DNA from: Gnetum montanum | Lineage: Eukaryota; Streptophyta; Gnetopsida; Gnetales; Gnetaceae | Reading direction: 5' to 3' | Assembly: GCA_015680685.1 (NCBI GenBank) | Contig: MNCI01005623.1 | Location: 867,695-931,694 of the forward strand | DNA: 64,000 nt | Shown here: positions 10,056-21,003 of the stretch, piece after piece | How positions within the stretch are numbered: position 1 is the first letter of the stretch | How the letters are laid out: every line of letters starts with the position of its first letter | The notes under the pieces: generated by a model | Told to the model about the DNA's origin: nothing | Database searches by the model: none | What the model saw: the letters and a program-made list of their open reading frames with translations, nothing else | Position numbers and translations under genes: made by a program

Positions 10056-10538
10056 TCAAAGAGCTTTAACAATGTTTGCTGTAAGCAAGACCTTTGCCCT
10101 CGTTTGCATCATGGTTGTTTCTTCTAGTTTGCTCCCCCCTGTGCTTGCAGGGTGCGGCCGAGGGTGCATCTCGCCACAATAGCAAATTCTATAGCATTGC
10201 AAAATGATTGTCTTGACTAGCTTGGCTATTTCAAAGTGCATATCTTGTCCCACCTTACAAGCTTCCTACCTTTTCCTAACTTCTTGCATCTGCAATTTCT
10301 ACTCACTCCCCTCTTTTACACACTTTTTCCAATGCCTGTTAAGCCCTCTTGTTTGCTCAACCACAAAGTTCATGACGTGTGTAACACAACTACCTGCATG
10401 GGAAGCATGTGTAGGCAAGTCAAAAGTCCCCACATGGATGCAACACAACTCATCTGGGGAAAGAAACATCTGTTCTATGGCAAGGTTGTTCACAAATGTA
10501 AATGGCGAAACAGTAAAGGCAAAAATGTAAGAGAGCAC
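10056..10538 (-). pseudogene. E1 antisense ORF (aORF), unknown function
   Basis: It is read against the element's sense strand, between integrase and the 3' LTR. The first 79 codons (10538 down to 10299) are open: a hydrophobic start, then FTFVNNLAIEQMFLSPDELC, TFDLPTHASHAGSCVTHVMN and GLNRHWKK. E5 has the same ORF (52508-53099, +) with about 79 percent identity over ~67 residues. After a TAG shared by both copies the same frame continues as KVGQDMHFEIAKLVKTI, also matched in E5. Known Tat elements such as Grande carry antisense ORFs in this place; I cannot say whether this one is related to them. Confidence 0.6.
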
Positions 10539-10546
10539 AAGCTCAC

Positions 10547-10880
10547 GTGCCTAACACAAATGGCACAAGCCACTCTGCAATCACCCTCTCCAAGCATTTC
10601 AACACAAGGTCGAAGGTCAAAAAAAGTAAAGATGAAAACACAAACAACTCCCTCATGAGCACTCCAACGAGGGACTCTACTAAACCTCATCTTTACCCTT
10701 TTCCTGAACCTCCTTCCTTCCTGCTTTACCCTTCTCCCCCCTTCACAAAAACCAATGCAACACTCTCAAGCACAGCTAAGCAACATCTCAACAATCACCG
10801 CACAGTAATGTTAGCATTTTGTCTTCTGTGGTATTTCATATTCTTTATTAGCGTCTCTTGGGTCCATCCCCCAGACGTCA
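10547..10880 (+). pseudogene. Sense ORF with a conserved hydrophobic segment before the 3' LTR
   Basis: Open in sense from ~10547 and running into the LTR. It contains KTNATLSSTAKQHLNN, then VMLAFCLLWYFIFFISVSW, a possible membrane segment. E5 matches on its sense strand (52190-52375: KTNATFSSTAKRHLDN, MLVFCLLWCFVFFVNVS) and E3 has a broken version near 23540-23640. The coding sequence coincides with the left arm of the PPT hairpin, so conservation may be for structure rather than peptide. Confidence 0.4.
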
Positions 10881-10904
10881 ACAAAGAGGGGCCAATGAAA
10901 CACC
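10829..10904 (+). promoter_or_regulatory. E1 PPT hairpin at the 3' LTR border
   Basis: An inverted repeat pairs GGTATTTC and CTTTATTAGCGTCTC on the left with GACGTCAACAAAGAGG and AAACACC on the right, where the right outer arm is the first bases of the LTR. The polypurine tract AACAAAGAGGGG sits in the right arm, directly before the LTR start TGAAACACC. The same design occurs in E2, E3, E4 and E5. Confidence 0.75.
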
Positions 10905-11271
10905 CCAAATTTCCAGGGCATCCTTGCTTCACTAGGCCTTTGCAATTCAAGCAGCATCATGGCAGTTCTTTAGGAGATGGACGCTTTGAAATTTAGGCTA
11001 TCCAATTCAGCAAGTTTTCTACTCTCAGTGTTATCAGGTTCAACGGATCTTCCTGCCTACCTGCATGAGTAGTTCACTCAGCTGACAACCTACTCAGAAA
11101 CGATGCGTGGAGTTATAGGCAGTGCTCAAGACACGCAAGGTAGTTTGGCAAGTTTTCTAAGTTAAGAAGCTTGCTACACTACACTATGCTATGCCATGTA
11201 GCATAGCAGGCTTTAGAAAATAGTTGCAGAACAAAGTCCTCCAAGTTATGAAGTTTGCTATGCTATGCCAC

Positions 11272-12547
11272 TATAACAACAGAAAACGTCGATTGCTAGA
11301 AACACCGAGAGGATTTTTGTGTACACAGTTCCAACCTCGGATCCATGCAAGAGCCATGCTAGAGAGAATGGATTTGAGGTATCCTGAATGGTCTTGCTAA
11401 TTAGATAGGGACTTATTTAATTAGTAAACTTGTCACTGATCGTATAATGAGAAGACGAAGTAATGTAAAAATATAATGTCGATTTGACGAGAACACGAGA
11501 TCTACTCCAAGATTGGATCTTGAAAACAATGACAACGATGTAAACTATGCAAAATGACTATAAAATCAATGTAAGTAAGATGCAATGAATTAAATAATTT
11601 TGAAAATGTACGATCCCAAGATCTAGGATTTATCTTATAGAAAAATATGATGAGTACAACAGGATTTGTAAGAAGATTTCAGTTTGGATAAAGTACCTGC
11701 TACCAACAAGAAGCTATTTAGAGATTAAACAAGTAAGGGTCAATCTACCTTATTCACTAGCCAATCTGGGAGCAAGGAAGTCAAGCTCAAAGCAAAATGT
11801 TCGTTCACTTGAAATCTCTAACCAAAAGCTTCTCTTTGTCCCTATCGATGCTCTTTTGTCGCCAACTCTTTCTTGTCTTCTCACTAATATTTTTGCCAAA
11901 AATTGTCCACCCTTTAAGCATTTTCCATTTGGGTATTTATAAGATTAGGGTTAGGAGGAAAACACAGTTTAGATGATGCATATCCTGGGCCCACAAAATA
12001 CCATTGACTTGATGTGTTGTAGCTGAAGCCTGTGACGCTACGCTGTGCTACGCTCTGAAGCGTAGTATAGCGTAACCACCCTTTAAGAAGATAGTTTATT
12101 TGACCTTATCTCTTGCATTGAATAAACTGTCCCACAACTACACTATGATATGCTAAGAAGGGTATCGTGGCATAATGATTGTCATAGCTTGAATTTTTTT
12201 ATCTTTGTTGCTGCAGCTAAGTCAACCTTGCTACTTGCGTTACGCTACGGTATGCTACATTACGCTGCATAGCGTAATGCGACATAGTAGGAAAAAAGCT
12301 AGAGTTTTGAACTTGGCTAACTTGAGAAGTTGAAGTGTTGTTGCTACACATCCCTTATTCTATTCTATCTCCTGAAATCTGCTACACTGAGCTACATAGC
12401 ATAGCGTAGCAGGCCCTTAGCCGAAAGAGAAAACTTGCTGAGATGTGCCCATCACCCAAATGTTTTGATGATGTACTTGCAAAGATGCTTGCCTAAACTT
12501 TGAGACTTTGCTGAATCACTGAGGTCTCAAAATTTCATGGTGTTTTA
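11272..12547 (-). mobile_element. Solo LTR with GCCAC target duplication
   Basis: An LTR of the E1/E5 subfamily in opposite orientation. Its sense ends read TAAAACACCATG and GTTGTTATA, i.e. the usual TG and CA with both changed by transitions. GCCAC flanks it at 11267-11271 and 12548-12552. A reverse-strand TATAAATA lies at 11934-11941. No internal element sequence is present, so the element was lost by LTR-LTR recombination. Confidence 0.88.
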
Positions 12548-12716
12548 GCCACGTTATGCCATGTAACATAGCAATCTTCAAAAGACTATTGTAGAAAAAA
12601 GTGCCACGCTATGTAGCGTAGCCAGGAAGACAATCCCTTCGCCTAACTCCAAGTCCTTCAGCGATGGCTCCTTCCACCAAAAAGTGGCAAAGTTAGCAAA
12701 AAGCAGGCCATGTTGC

Positions 12717-13080
12717 ATGCTATGCTACACTATGCTACATAGCATAGCATAACGTAGCAACTTGGCGGGAGCAACAAAGGCATCTCGGGGTGCAGGATCA
12801 GCAAGTCTGCAAGCTTCGCAATGTAAAAGGCAAAGTTCGCAGATTGTCGATGTTTTCACGACTAAGGCCAGTTACTACGCTACACTACACAGTGTAGCAT
12901 AATGTAGCAAGTATGTGGAAAGTAATCAGAGCACTTCAAAGTTCCCGAAACATGTAGTAAGATGTAATGCAAGCTTTTCCTTTAAACAAGTGGCTACACT
13001 ATGCTATGCTGCATAGCGTAGCATAGCGTAGCAAGATGCTATGCTACGCTACAAGGCATAGCACAAGTGTAGCAAGCCGT
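12717..13080 (+). repeat. TATGCTACG palindromes in U3 of the E1 LTR
   Basis: Several near-perfect inverted repeats are built from GCTATGCTACG and CGTAGCATAGC (clusters at ~12717-12760, ~12870-12910 and ~12995-13075). Some have TACGTA- or TGCATA-like centres. They lie upstream of the TATA box. The E5 LTRs carry the same kind of palindrome (51640-51690, 63685-63735). Confidence 0.85.
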
Positions 13081-13265
13081 TAAGCTACATTAATGCATGT
13101 CAGCCATTTGCACCATTAGCGTACACCTCCAAATTCTGACAGTGTAATTACAGCATGGTAGACTCGTAATTACAGTGTGGCAGGCTCGCAATTATAGCAT
13201 AGATCCCTTAGCATCACCCCAGGACATGTGGCATCCAAACCGCATCTCTCATGTGTCCCTAGTCC

Positions 13266-13273
13266 TATAAATA
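13266..13273 (+). promoter_or_regulatory. TATA box of the E1 LTR
   Basis: TATAAATA in the context CCTATAAATACCCCAATGAG is repeated almost exactly, on the minus strand, in both E5 LTRs (51188 and 63220). That conservation supports it as the core promoter. Confidence 0.75.
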
Positions 13274-13885
13274 CCCCAATGAGCAATGCTCAAAGGATTG
13301 GTCCAAAATAAAAAAATGTGGTTTTGCAAGCAAGCAAGTTAGCACTGTAACCTTGAGCAGTGTGAGCTCTCTGTTTGGCACTGTAAGCAGTTAGCACTCC
13401 TGTTTGCCATTTCGTCCTACTTTTCCCTACCATATTGGTAGCACTTTGCATTTTTGACTCTCGAGTCCACATTCAAGCATCCAACTTTCTTACTCTGAAC
13501 GTCTTGGTTACCTTTGGGATCTCTGCGGTTCTCGGCATTGTGCAACCAATTGTATCCACCTTGACAGAGTAAAGTCATAATCTTGAAGCGGTGCATTTCC
13601 CTAATTGCATTCTACTTTTCTTTCTTGTTTATCATCACATTTTACATTGTTGCCAACATTTTTTATGTCTAAAATATCATTTTTATGCTATAAACCTTGC
13701 TTTTAAATCACACATTGCAAAAGGTTATATTAACACCGATTAAGTCCTTGTCTGATCGACCAGATCATTTAGGGTGCCCCATTTCCTTTTATCTAGCACG
13801 GCCCTCCCGTGGATTCAAGGTTAATACTGTCACCAACTGATGACCTCTCAATGTTTTCCAGCCACCGACATTTTTGGTCATTACA

Positions 13886-15770
13886 GGTTCATCCACACTA
13901 TGGGAGATCTCATTCATGTTGGTCAAAATGGATCCAACATGGATGTAGCTATGAAATTTTATGGAGGTCCTAGATACATCAAAAGAATGAAAAATTACCT
14001 TATACTTGCACCAAAACCTTGTCAACCGTTCTGGAAGGCACGAAACTTCTGAAAATCAAAAAAAAAATCAATCCCTTAAGGATCTTCCACTCTAGGGAGG
14101 ATCCTATCCATTTTGAGCATCCTAGCCCTAGCATGGATGAAGAGGGGTAAGCGCAAAAACCATCTAACAATCCTAGAAATAGCTAGATTTTGATCCTAGT
14201 CTTTAATTATCAACATTGACAACCCTGGAGACGTGCATGCATGGCTAGAACTTCCAAAAAATAGCAAAAAGTAGGTTCCCTTAGTTCTTCCATGTTGGCT
14301 AGCATGGATACTAAGGATGACTCATAAATGATCCATAGGCACTTGAAACTAACACTAGATATCCTTGTATGCATCCTAAGACCCTATTTACACCTTCCAA
14401 AGCCCTCAGACTCTCCAAAACTAATCACAAATAGTTAATCACTATTCCCATTTGATCTTCCTAGTTGGATCCACATTGAGCACAATGGCCATAGGATGTA
14501 AGAAAGGGGATAACATGAAAAACCACTTAGAAACACTCAAAACTATAAAATTTTTAGCCTTAAACTCTAGCCTTTAATCCTAACAACTCTAGGAGTTGGC
14601 ATGCATGGTTGATTATGATCAAAACTAATTTATATCTAAGATCTATGATTCATCCATGTCAAGAAAGGCCTTTTTCACACTAAGCAGCATAGAACCAGCT
14701 TGGAAGAGCTACCTTTCCATGTTTGATGGTAGATTGACACTCCTAGAAATCCAAAAACTACACTAGAGAAGCCTAGAACCTCATGGCCTTAAGTTTGCAC
14801 TCATGTAACCTTGTTTTAGCCCCTAAAACTCATCCAATTTCATCTTCCATGCTGGAGTAACTTTCCCAACATGGGTTAAGGGGGTATAACCTTACACAGC
14901 CTCAAAAAACCTTCAAACATGATCAAAATTAGTCAAAAATATGGGAAATCATAGTCTATAATCCTAGAAGCCTAGAAACCTTGTGGATGTGCTTCCAAAC
15001 CATACCAAAACTAAAAAATAAGAACACCTCCATTCTTCCACATTGGGGCCACTATGCTCAATGTGTAAAAATGGGGATGAAGATATTCTAACTTGCTTCA
15101 ACACTCAAAATCCTCTTAAATGACCTCAAAACCTTGCTAGAGGATGTGCAATTATCATATCTTGGTTCCAAATGCCCATGCAACCCTGTTTCACCCTGTT
15201 TTAACCTAGATTTAGATCCTCCATGTTGAGCCCCCTTCCATACATGCTAGCTAGCATGGAAATAAAGGGTGAACCTTCAAATCCTACTTTTTGGCCTTTT
15301 TCAACCATCAAAATGACTAGTTTTGACGAATCTGGCCCTATGTTGGCTTGGGAAGGCCTTAGAACTTCAATTTTAATCCTCTTAATGCCATGAAACATAT
15401 TTTCATTTATTTCCATGGTAGCTCCACTTTGGCTAGTATGGATTCAGCGTGGAAGATGTTTTCAAGCTCCAAATGAGGATTCCAAGGGTTGAAACTAATG
15501 CCAAAACTAGCCCATTTCCTTCTCCAGCCAACTATGCTAACATGCAAGCCATTAGAAGTTGAAAACTAAGCAAAATAAGCCTAGGAAACTATCTAGATGT
15601 TTCATCCACACTAGGGATCACCTCTTGCTCACCTCTTGCATTCTGGTTAGTGTGGAAACAATGGGGGTCTAGTGTGGAAGCCTTAAAACCCTTGATTTTT
15701 ATGCCCAAATAGTCCTAATTGATGCCTGAAGTTACCCAATAGTTTTGTAGGCTTAAACCATGGCCCACTA
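13886..15770 (+). repeat. E2 leader: degenerate tandem array of ~190-bp units
   Basis: A landmark of the type TTCCATGTTGGCTAGCATGG, usually followed by a purine-rich AAAGGGG-like piece, recurs near 14085, 14288, 14462, 14655, 14848, 15035, 15222, 15412 and 15605: steps of about 174-203 bases. Between landmarks the units share words such as CCTAGAAA and CTTGAAACT. Units are strongly diverged. No gene is seen; short ORFs on both strands are chance. Confidence 0.65.
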
Positions 15771-16381
15771 ATGCCTAAAATTGGAAAAATCTATTCATTT
15801 TGACCTTTTCTTAACCAAAATTCACCATATGTATCCCACTTTATCTTATTCAACATTATTTTATCATATGATAACCTTTTTTTATCATTGTTGCGTTTTT
15901 TACCTTATTTAGCCTCGATTATACTTTGATTTCAATGTGTTTATCCTTATTGTAGCCCTTTGTAGCCTTTGGTTGGTATTGACTAATGGGGTTTAACCTT
16001 CCTTGATCATCATTTGGCATGATTTGACCATAGCCCACTAAGGTCTTAAACTAGCATCATAGTCCACTAAGACTGTAACCTAGCATCATGGCCTACTACA
16101 ACCTCAAACTAGTAAGCTTGTGACCTATTGTGACCTTGTCTTATTTTTTTTTTACCTTATTTTAGCCTTTATTCCATTGCATCTACCTATCTTAACATTT
16201 TGTATTCACAGCCTTATACAACCCCATTTGCATTTTTTTTGGCATTAGAGTAGCATATGTTTTGCATAATTTCATAGCCTTTTAACATTATTTACTCATA
16301 TTTACCTAGGAGCCACTTAATCTACTTTTGGTTGACATGTAGGACCAAAGTATGAGTAACTAGGAGCATATTAATTTACCT
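15771..16381 (+). other. E2 stretch with array 1 remnant, no gene seen
   Basis: An A/T-rich stretch. Three to four decayed units of array 1 (GGTCTTAAACTAGCATCATAGTC-like) lie at ~16030-16125. No gag or protease motif is found between the satellite and pol. Confidence 0.6.
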
Positions 16382-19300
16382 TTGAGCCTAAGTAAGTCTC
16401 ATGGTGATGTTGAATGGGGTATTGACCTCGATTACCTAGATAAGTCTCATGGTGATGTTGAATGGGGTATTGACCCTGATTACCTAGATAAGTCTCATGG
16501 TTATGTTGAATGGATTATTGACCCCGATTACCTAGATCTAGAGCCTAAGGGTCTTGTTAATCACATAGCCTTGATAGAGAAACCTCTAGAGTGGAGTGAA
16601 ACTCTAGATAAAACCCTTGACTTAGAGGTAGAAGACATAACCTAAGACTTTTTGGTTTAGGTTCCTATCACAACACACAATGATGAGAAGAAAATGCTAA
16701 AACTAAGTTTCTTACTAGAACCTCAATAGGCTCAAGACATTACCAAGGTTCTACAAGGCAACATTAAGGTCTTTTCCTAGTCATAGGAAGATATGCTAGG
16801 CTTAGACCAATGCCTAGTACAACACAAAATCATACTAGACCCTAGCATTAGACCAATTAATAAAAACATGTATAACATCATACTTTATTTGGCGTTGGTT
16901 TTCCGTGCCGAAATCATAAAGCTCTACCAAGTTGGTTTCATTAAGGCTATTGACTACACAAAATGGGTGTCCAATACAGTGGTAGTTCCTAAGAAGAATA
17001 GAAGCATCTATATCTACATAGATTTCTAAGACATGAATAAGGTAACCATTAAGTATGACTTTTCTTTTCTTAGTATTGATTAACTTATCAATACTACAAC
17101 TGGACATGCCTTATTATTCTTTATGTATGTGTTCTTGGCATATAACTAGATTAGGATCAACTAGAACATCAACTTAGCATGACCTTCATGACCCCTTAGG
17201 CTACCTTTTTCTATACTATGATGCCCTTTGACCTTAGGAACATGGGAGTAACTTACCAACAAGTCATGACCTATATCTTTAGTGATTACATGCTAGGTTT
17301 GCTCAATCATTATATGGATGATATAGTTGTTATTTCTGAAGTGGTTAATGACCATGCTAATGACCTAGATCTTGTGCTTAAATGATGCCTCAAGTATGAG
17401 CTTAGGCTTAATCCCAAAAAATTCATTTTCATTGTCAAAAATGATAAGATGCTTGCTTTTGTAGTGTTTGAAGTAGGGATTTGTATCGATCCTGATAAGG
17501 TTAAGGTCATATCCAAATTGGTAGCACCAACTAACCTTAAAGAGCTTCATGGATTATAAGGAAGATTACAATTTATCTGTAGGTTCATTGCTAGGCTTAT
17601 AGATAAGTTAAAACCCATGCAATACTTGCTTAAGAAAAGGGTTAACTATGAGTGAATAGCTTAATGCCAAGAGACCTTTGAAAACCTTAAGCAAAAGTTG
17701 GCATAGCTATCGACAGTCTATTCCTTAGAAGAGGGTGGACTATTTTACATCTACCTTGCTATCTTTGATACATCCATTACCTCTCTACTCTATCAAAAAC
17801 ATGATGATGGAGTAGAGATTCCAGTGTACTATCCTTAGCCATGCATTAGTTTCCCATGAGACATGATACATTGAAGTGGAGAAGTATTGTCTAGCACTAG
17901 TCTTCTCATTGAAGAAGTGGAGACACTACCTCTTCAAAAGCCAAATCAACATCATTTGCAAAGATAATGTGCTTAGAGCCATAACAACTAACATCTCATG
18001 AAAGTAGTTGTATAGCCCAATGGAAATCCATAATAGTAGAGTTTAACCTTCATTATAGTTCTTAGTCCTCAACAAAAGATCAAGCTATAGTTGTACAACT
18101 CATAGTTTTGCCTATTGATGATCATGCAACCATAGATCCTAAGTTCCCTAATGAACATATCAACACCATTAGCTAAGCACCTAAGGGCTATGAGGTAGTC
18201 ATGCACTTTGATGGAGCTTTAGTGGCCCATGGGGCTAGTGTTGCTACCATCATAACATTTCCATATAGTGAAATTTGATCCTTCACCTACCATTTTAAGT
18301 TTTCATGTACCAACAACATAGTGAAGTATGAGGATTTGATTAGAGGGATGATGGCAGCTCATGATGTAGGAGTCAAAAAATTAATAATCAAAGGCAATTT
18401 AAAAATTTTGGTTAACCAAGTAATTGAGGTTTACACATGCAAAGCCAAACATTTACAACCTTACTATGACCTAGGGAAATAATTGTTACAACAATTTACA
18501 AATGTGTGTATCCAAAACATATCCTAAAATGATAATTTCATAGTCGACACCATTACAACATTAGCCCTCAATGTGATACCATATGTGTTTAGTAGGTTAT
18601 CCACCTTAACCATGGACTGTGCTATCCCAATAACATAAAGTACTAAATATACCTTTGTGTCCATAGCCCATACTACTCCTACCAGGGGTGGTATCATGAT
18701 ATCAAATTTTATGTTATGCATGAGGCCTAACTACTACCCAAAAGGATGTCATAAATAAATGATCAAAATAGTATGTCATAGTAGGCAATAACACATTATG
18801 TTGATGGTCCTACAATGGTGTATTGTTAAAGTGCTTAGGTAAAACCAAGGCTAGAATAGCCCTAGAGTAGGTTCACGAGGGTGTTTGTGAAGGACATATA
18901 GGACCTAGAGCTACAGTTACTAAAATAATATGGTTAGGCTATTACTTACCTTATATGAAAAGTGATTGCCTACAAAAGGTTAAGACCTATGACACATGCC
19001 AATGTCATAACAATCTCATTCATGTATCACCGAGTTACATACTACTCAGATAACTTGGCCATTTCAATAATGGATTTTGGATATCATTGGGCCTATAACA
19101 CCTAAGTCTTCTATGGTTCATAGCTTCATCATCACTACAACTAAATACTTTATAAAGTGAGTTGAAGTTATTTCCCTAAGAAGGATGACATCTAAACAAG
19201 CCTGTAAATTTATGCTAGATAACATTATATCCCATTTTGGCATACCCATGACCATAGTTATAGAAAATGGACCATAATTTAGTAGCCAAGAAACAAAGAA

Positions 19301-19915
19301 TTTCTATCATGACCTAGGCATTAAGAATTCTTTCTCATCACCTTGTTACCCTCAAGCCAATGGACAAGCAAAAGTAAGCAACAAGGCCATCATCAACTTG
19401 CTCAAGAAAATGCTTAATAACAATAAGTGCAAATGGCATGAGCTACGTGTCCATGCACTTTGGGTTTATTGGACAACCTATTGTACAACCACTAGTGGAT
19501 CACTTTATAGCCTAGTTTATGGTTCTGAAGCTATTTTACCACTCTTAAACTACATGTATTGTCTCTTGGAGTAGCCATGTCCACCTTCATCAATGACAAG
19601 TAGAGTAAGGAGTTGTGAACAATGGACCTAGACTCAGTGGAGGAGCAATGTGTGCAAGCACTTACTCACATCGAGCAGTATCAAGAGAGGAAGAAACCAC
19701 AATACCACCATAACTTGACCAAGCATAAGATCAAGGAAGATGACTTGGTCCTCAAAGTTGTCCATGAGCATGCACATAAACTCTTATCCAAATAGAAAGG
19801 GTCCTTCCTTGTTACCAAATCCTACAACAATGGAGCATTCAAGGTAGCTAACATGATTGGAAATGAGTTGGCGAATTTGGTTAACCATTCCTACCTAAAG
19901 CCTTATTACATGTGA
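16382..19915 (+). pseudogene. pol: E2 pol, heavily decayed
   Basis: Same domain order as E1. The linker (LDLEVEDIT) is followed by RT with WVSNTVVVPKK and an intact catalytic YMDD at 17311-17322, RNase H (LVFSLKKWRHYLF near 17910), aRNase H (LVNQVIEVYTCKAK near 18410) and integrase (HEGVCEGHIGP near 18875; CDTCQ changed to YDTCQ; WILDIIGPITP; IENGP, so the second catalytic Asp is Glu; QAKVSNKAIINLLKKML). It ends in NHSYLKPYYM at 19915. Stops and frameshifts are frequent, and CpG is almost absent. This is the most eroded + strand copy. Confidence 0.88.
16393..16536 (+). repeat. In-frame 48-bp triplication in the E2 pol linker
   Basis: Three head-to-tail copies of a 48-base unit begin at 16393, 16441 and 16489. 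They encode the 16-residue unit KSHGDVEWGIDPDYLD with few differences. The similarity is much higher than the decay around it would suggest, so the triplication is younger than the insertion or has been homogenised. E1 and E5 have no such repeat. Confidence 0.9.
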
Positions 19916-19964
19916 CCTACATGTAGCCCATAGTAGCCATAGCATCGATGACCATCAATAAGAG

Positions 19965-20125
19965 AGCCTACTTTACTATGACCTGCTGAGGCCTTAAACC
20001 AAAAATATAGCCTATTGAGGCCTTAAATCGATGCCACAATCCACTATGACCTTAAACTAGTAACATGGCCTACCATGGCCTTAAACTAGTATCATGGCCT
20101 ACTAGGACCTTAAACTAGCAACATT
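19965..20125 (+). repeat. E2 array 2
   Basis: Four to five units of ~35 bases, CATGGCCTACTAGGACCTTAAACTAG-like, directly after integrase and in the same orientation as the array remnant at 16030-16125. Confidence 0.8.
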
Positions 20126-20931
20126 GGTAACTTGGGTGACTTGGTTTTATCATTTTATGTGACCTTTATGCATTGTAATGTAGGATGAATCTTGAAGCCA
20201 TCACAAGGATGTAAGTCATTATGGCAACAAGCCACTACACAACCTCAATGTGCAAGATTTGGTGAGTTTATCCTACTATGTCAAGAGTACTTGTATCATT
20301 ATCCTTCCTCTAGCACCACTTTTTGAGCCCAACCCTATACCATGATAATAACCTTCCATACCTTGGAAAATAATGTTGAACTATGTTGGACACTCATGCA
20401 CTATGGCCATATGATATCTCTTTAGCATGCTTCATCCTCAAGTTCACTTGGATGTAACATAGCTTATTCAGTGGAAAAATAATTAATTCCATTGAACACA
20501 TCTAGTTCAATGGGAAAACCAAGTCCATTAAGTTTAACACAACTCATTTAATAGAAAACTACATTAAACTAGCTCTAGAAATGAAATCCAATGAAGGTTT
20601 CACCCCATAAAAAATAAGGTAAAGAAAATTTCCAAGAATCCAAATGGCTAGTGACCTCAAAGCCCAATGACCAAAGAAATCTTGGAGTGAAGTGATTGGA
20701 TCCTCAAACACATTTTCTGAGTGACCAACACTTCAAAACATGTTAGTGTCATGCTATAGTAATGATGTCAACACTTGGAATGCATTGTTAGCCTCCATGA
20801 CCATATCCTTGATGACCTCACTACCATCATCTTATCATAACCTTATTCCATCATCACAAACACTCTTCAGCATGATTTGACATGATTGGATCAAGCACAA
20901 AATGGAAATGTCGGTGGTGGACCTGCAATGA
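20126..20931 (+). other. E2 stretch between array 2 and the PPT hairpin, no gene seen
   Basis: This should hold the antisense ORF by analogy with E1 and E5, but I could not align it. It is A/T-rich and CpG-poor, with only short ORFs. Confidence 0.45.
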
Positions 20932-21003
20932 TGTTTTGTATTTGTTGTCAATATCTCTCAGGCCAATCCTTCGAACACCAATAAAGATGAGCCAATGAAA
21001 CAC
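20932..21003 (+). promoter_or_regulatory. E2 PPT hairpin (decayed)
   Basis: The left arm TTTGTATTTGTTGTCAATATCTC faces the right arm ACACCAATAAAGATGAGCC and the LTR start TGAAACACC. The layout matches E1, but the right inner arm has mutated (GACGTCAACAAAG has become AACACCAATAAAG), so pairing is weak. Confidence 0.55.

Larger units (their letters stand above)
10896..13885 (+). mobile_element. E1 3' LTR, split by a solo LTR
   Basis: It starts TGAAACACCCCAAATTTCC and ends TTTTTGGTCATTACA. Removing the nested solo LTR (11272-12547) and one target duplication leaves about 1.7 kb, close to the 1.63 kb of the E5 LTR, which it matches at both ends (GGGCATCCTTGCTTCACT near the start; the block around TCAAGGTTAATACTG near the end). 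U3 is full of TATGCTACG/CGTAGCATA palindromes and a TATA box lies at 13266. No primer binding site follows 13885, so it is a 3' LTR only. Confidence 0.85.

Noticed and set aside
10547-10996. 149-codon sense ORF as an envelope gene
   Set aside because: It runs into the LTR, has one hydrophobic segment, no signal peptide or glycoprotein features, and overlaps the hairpin.
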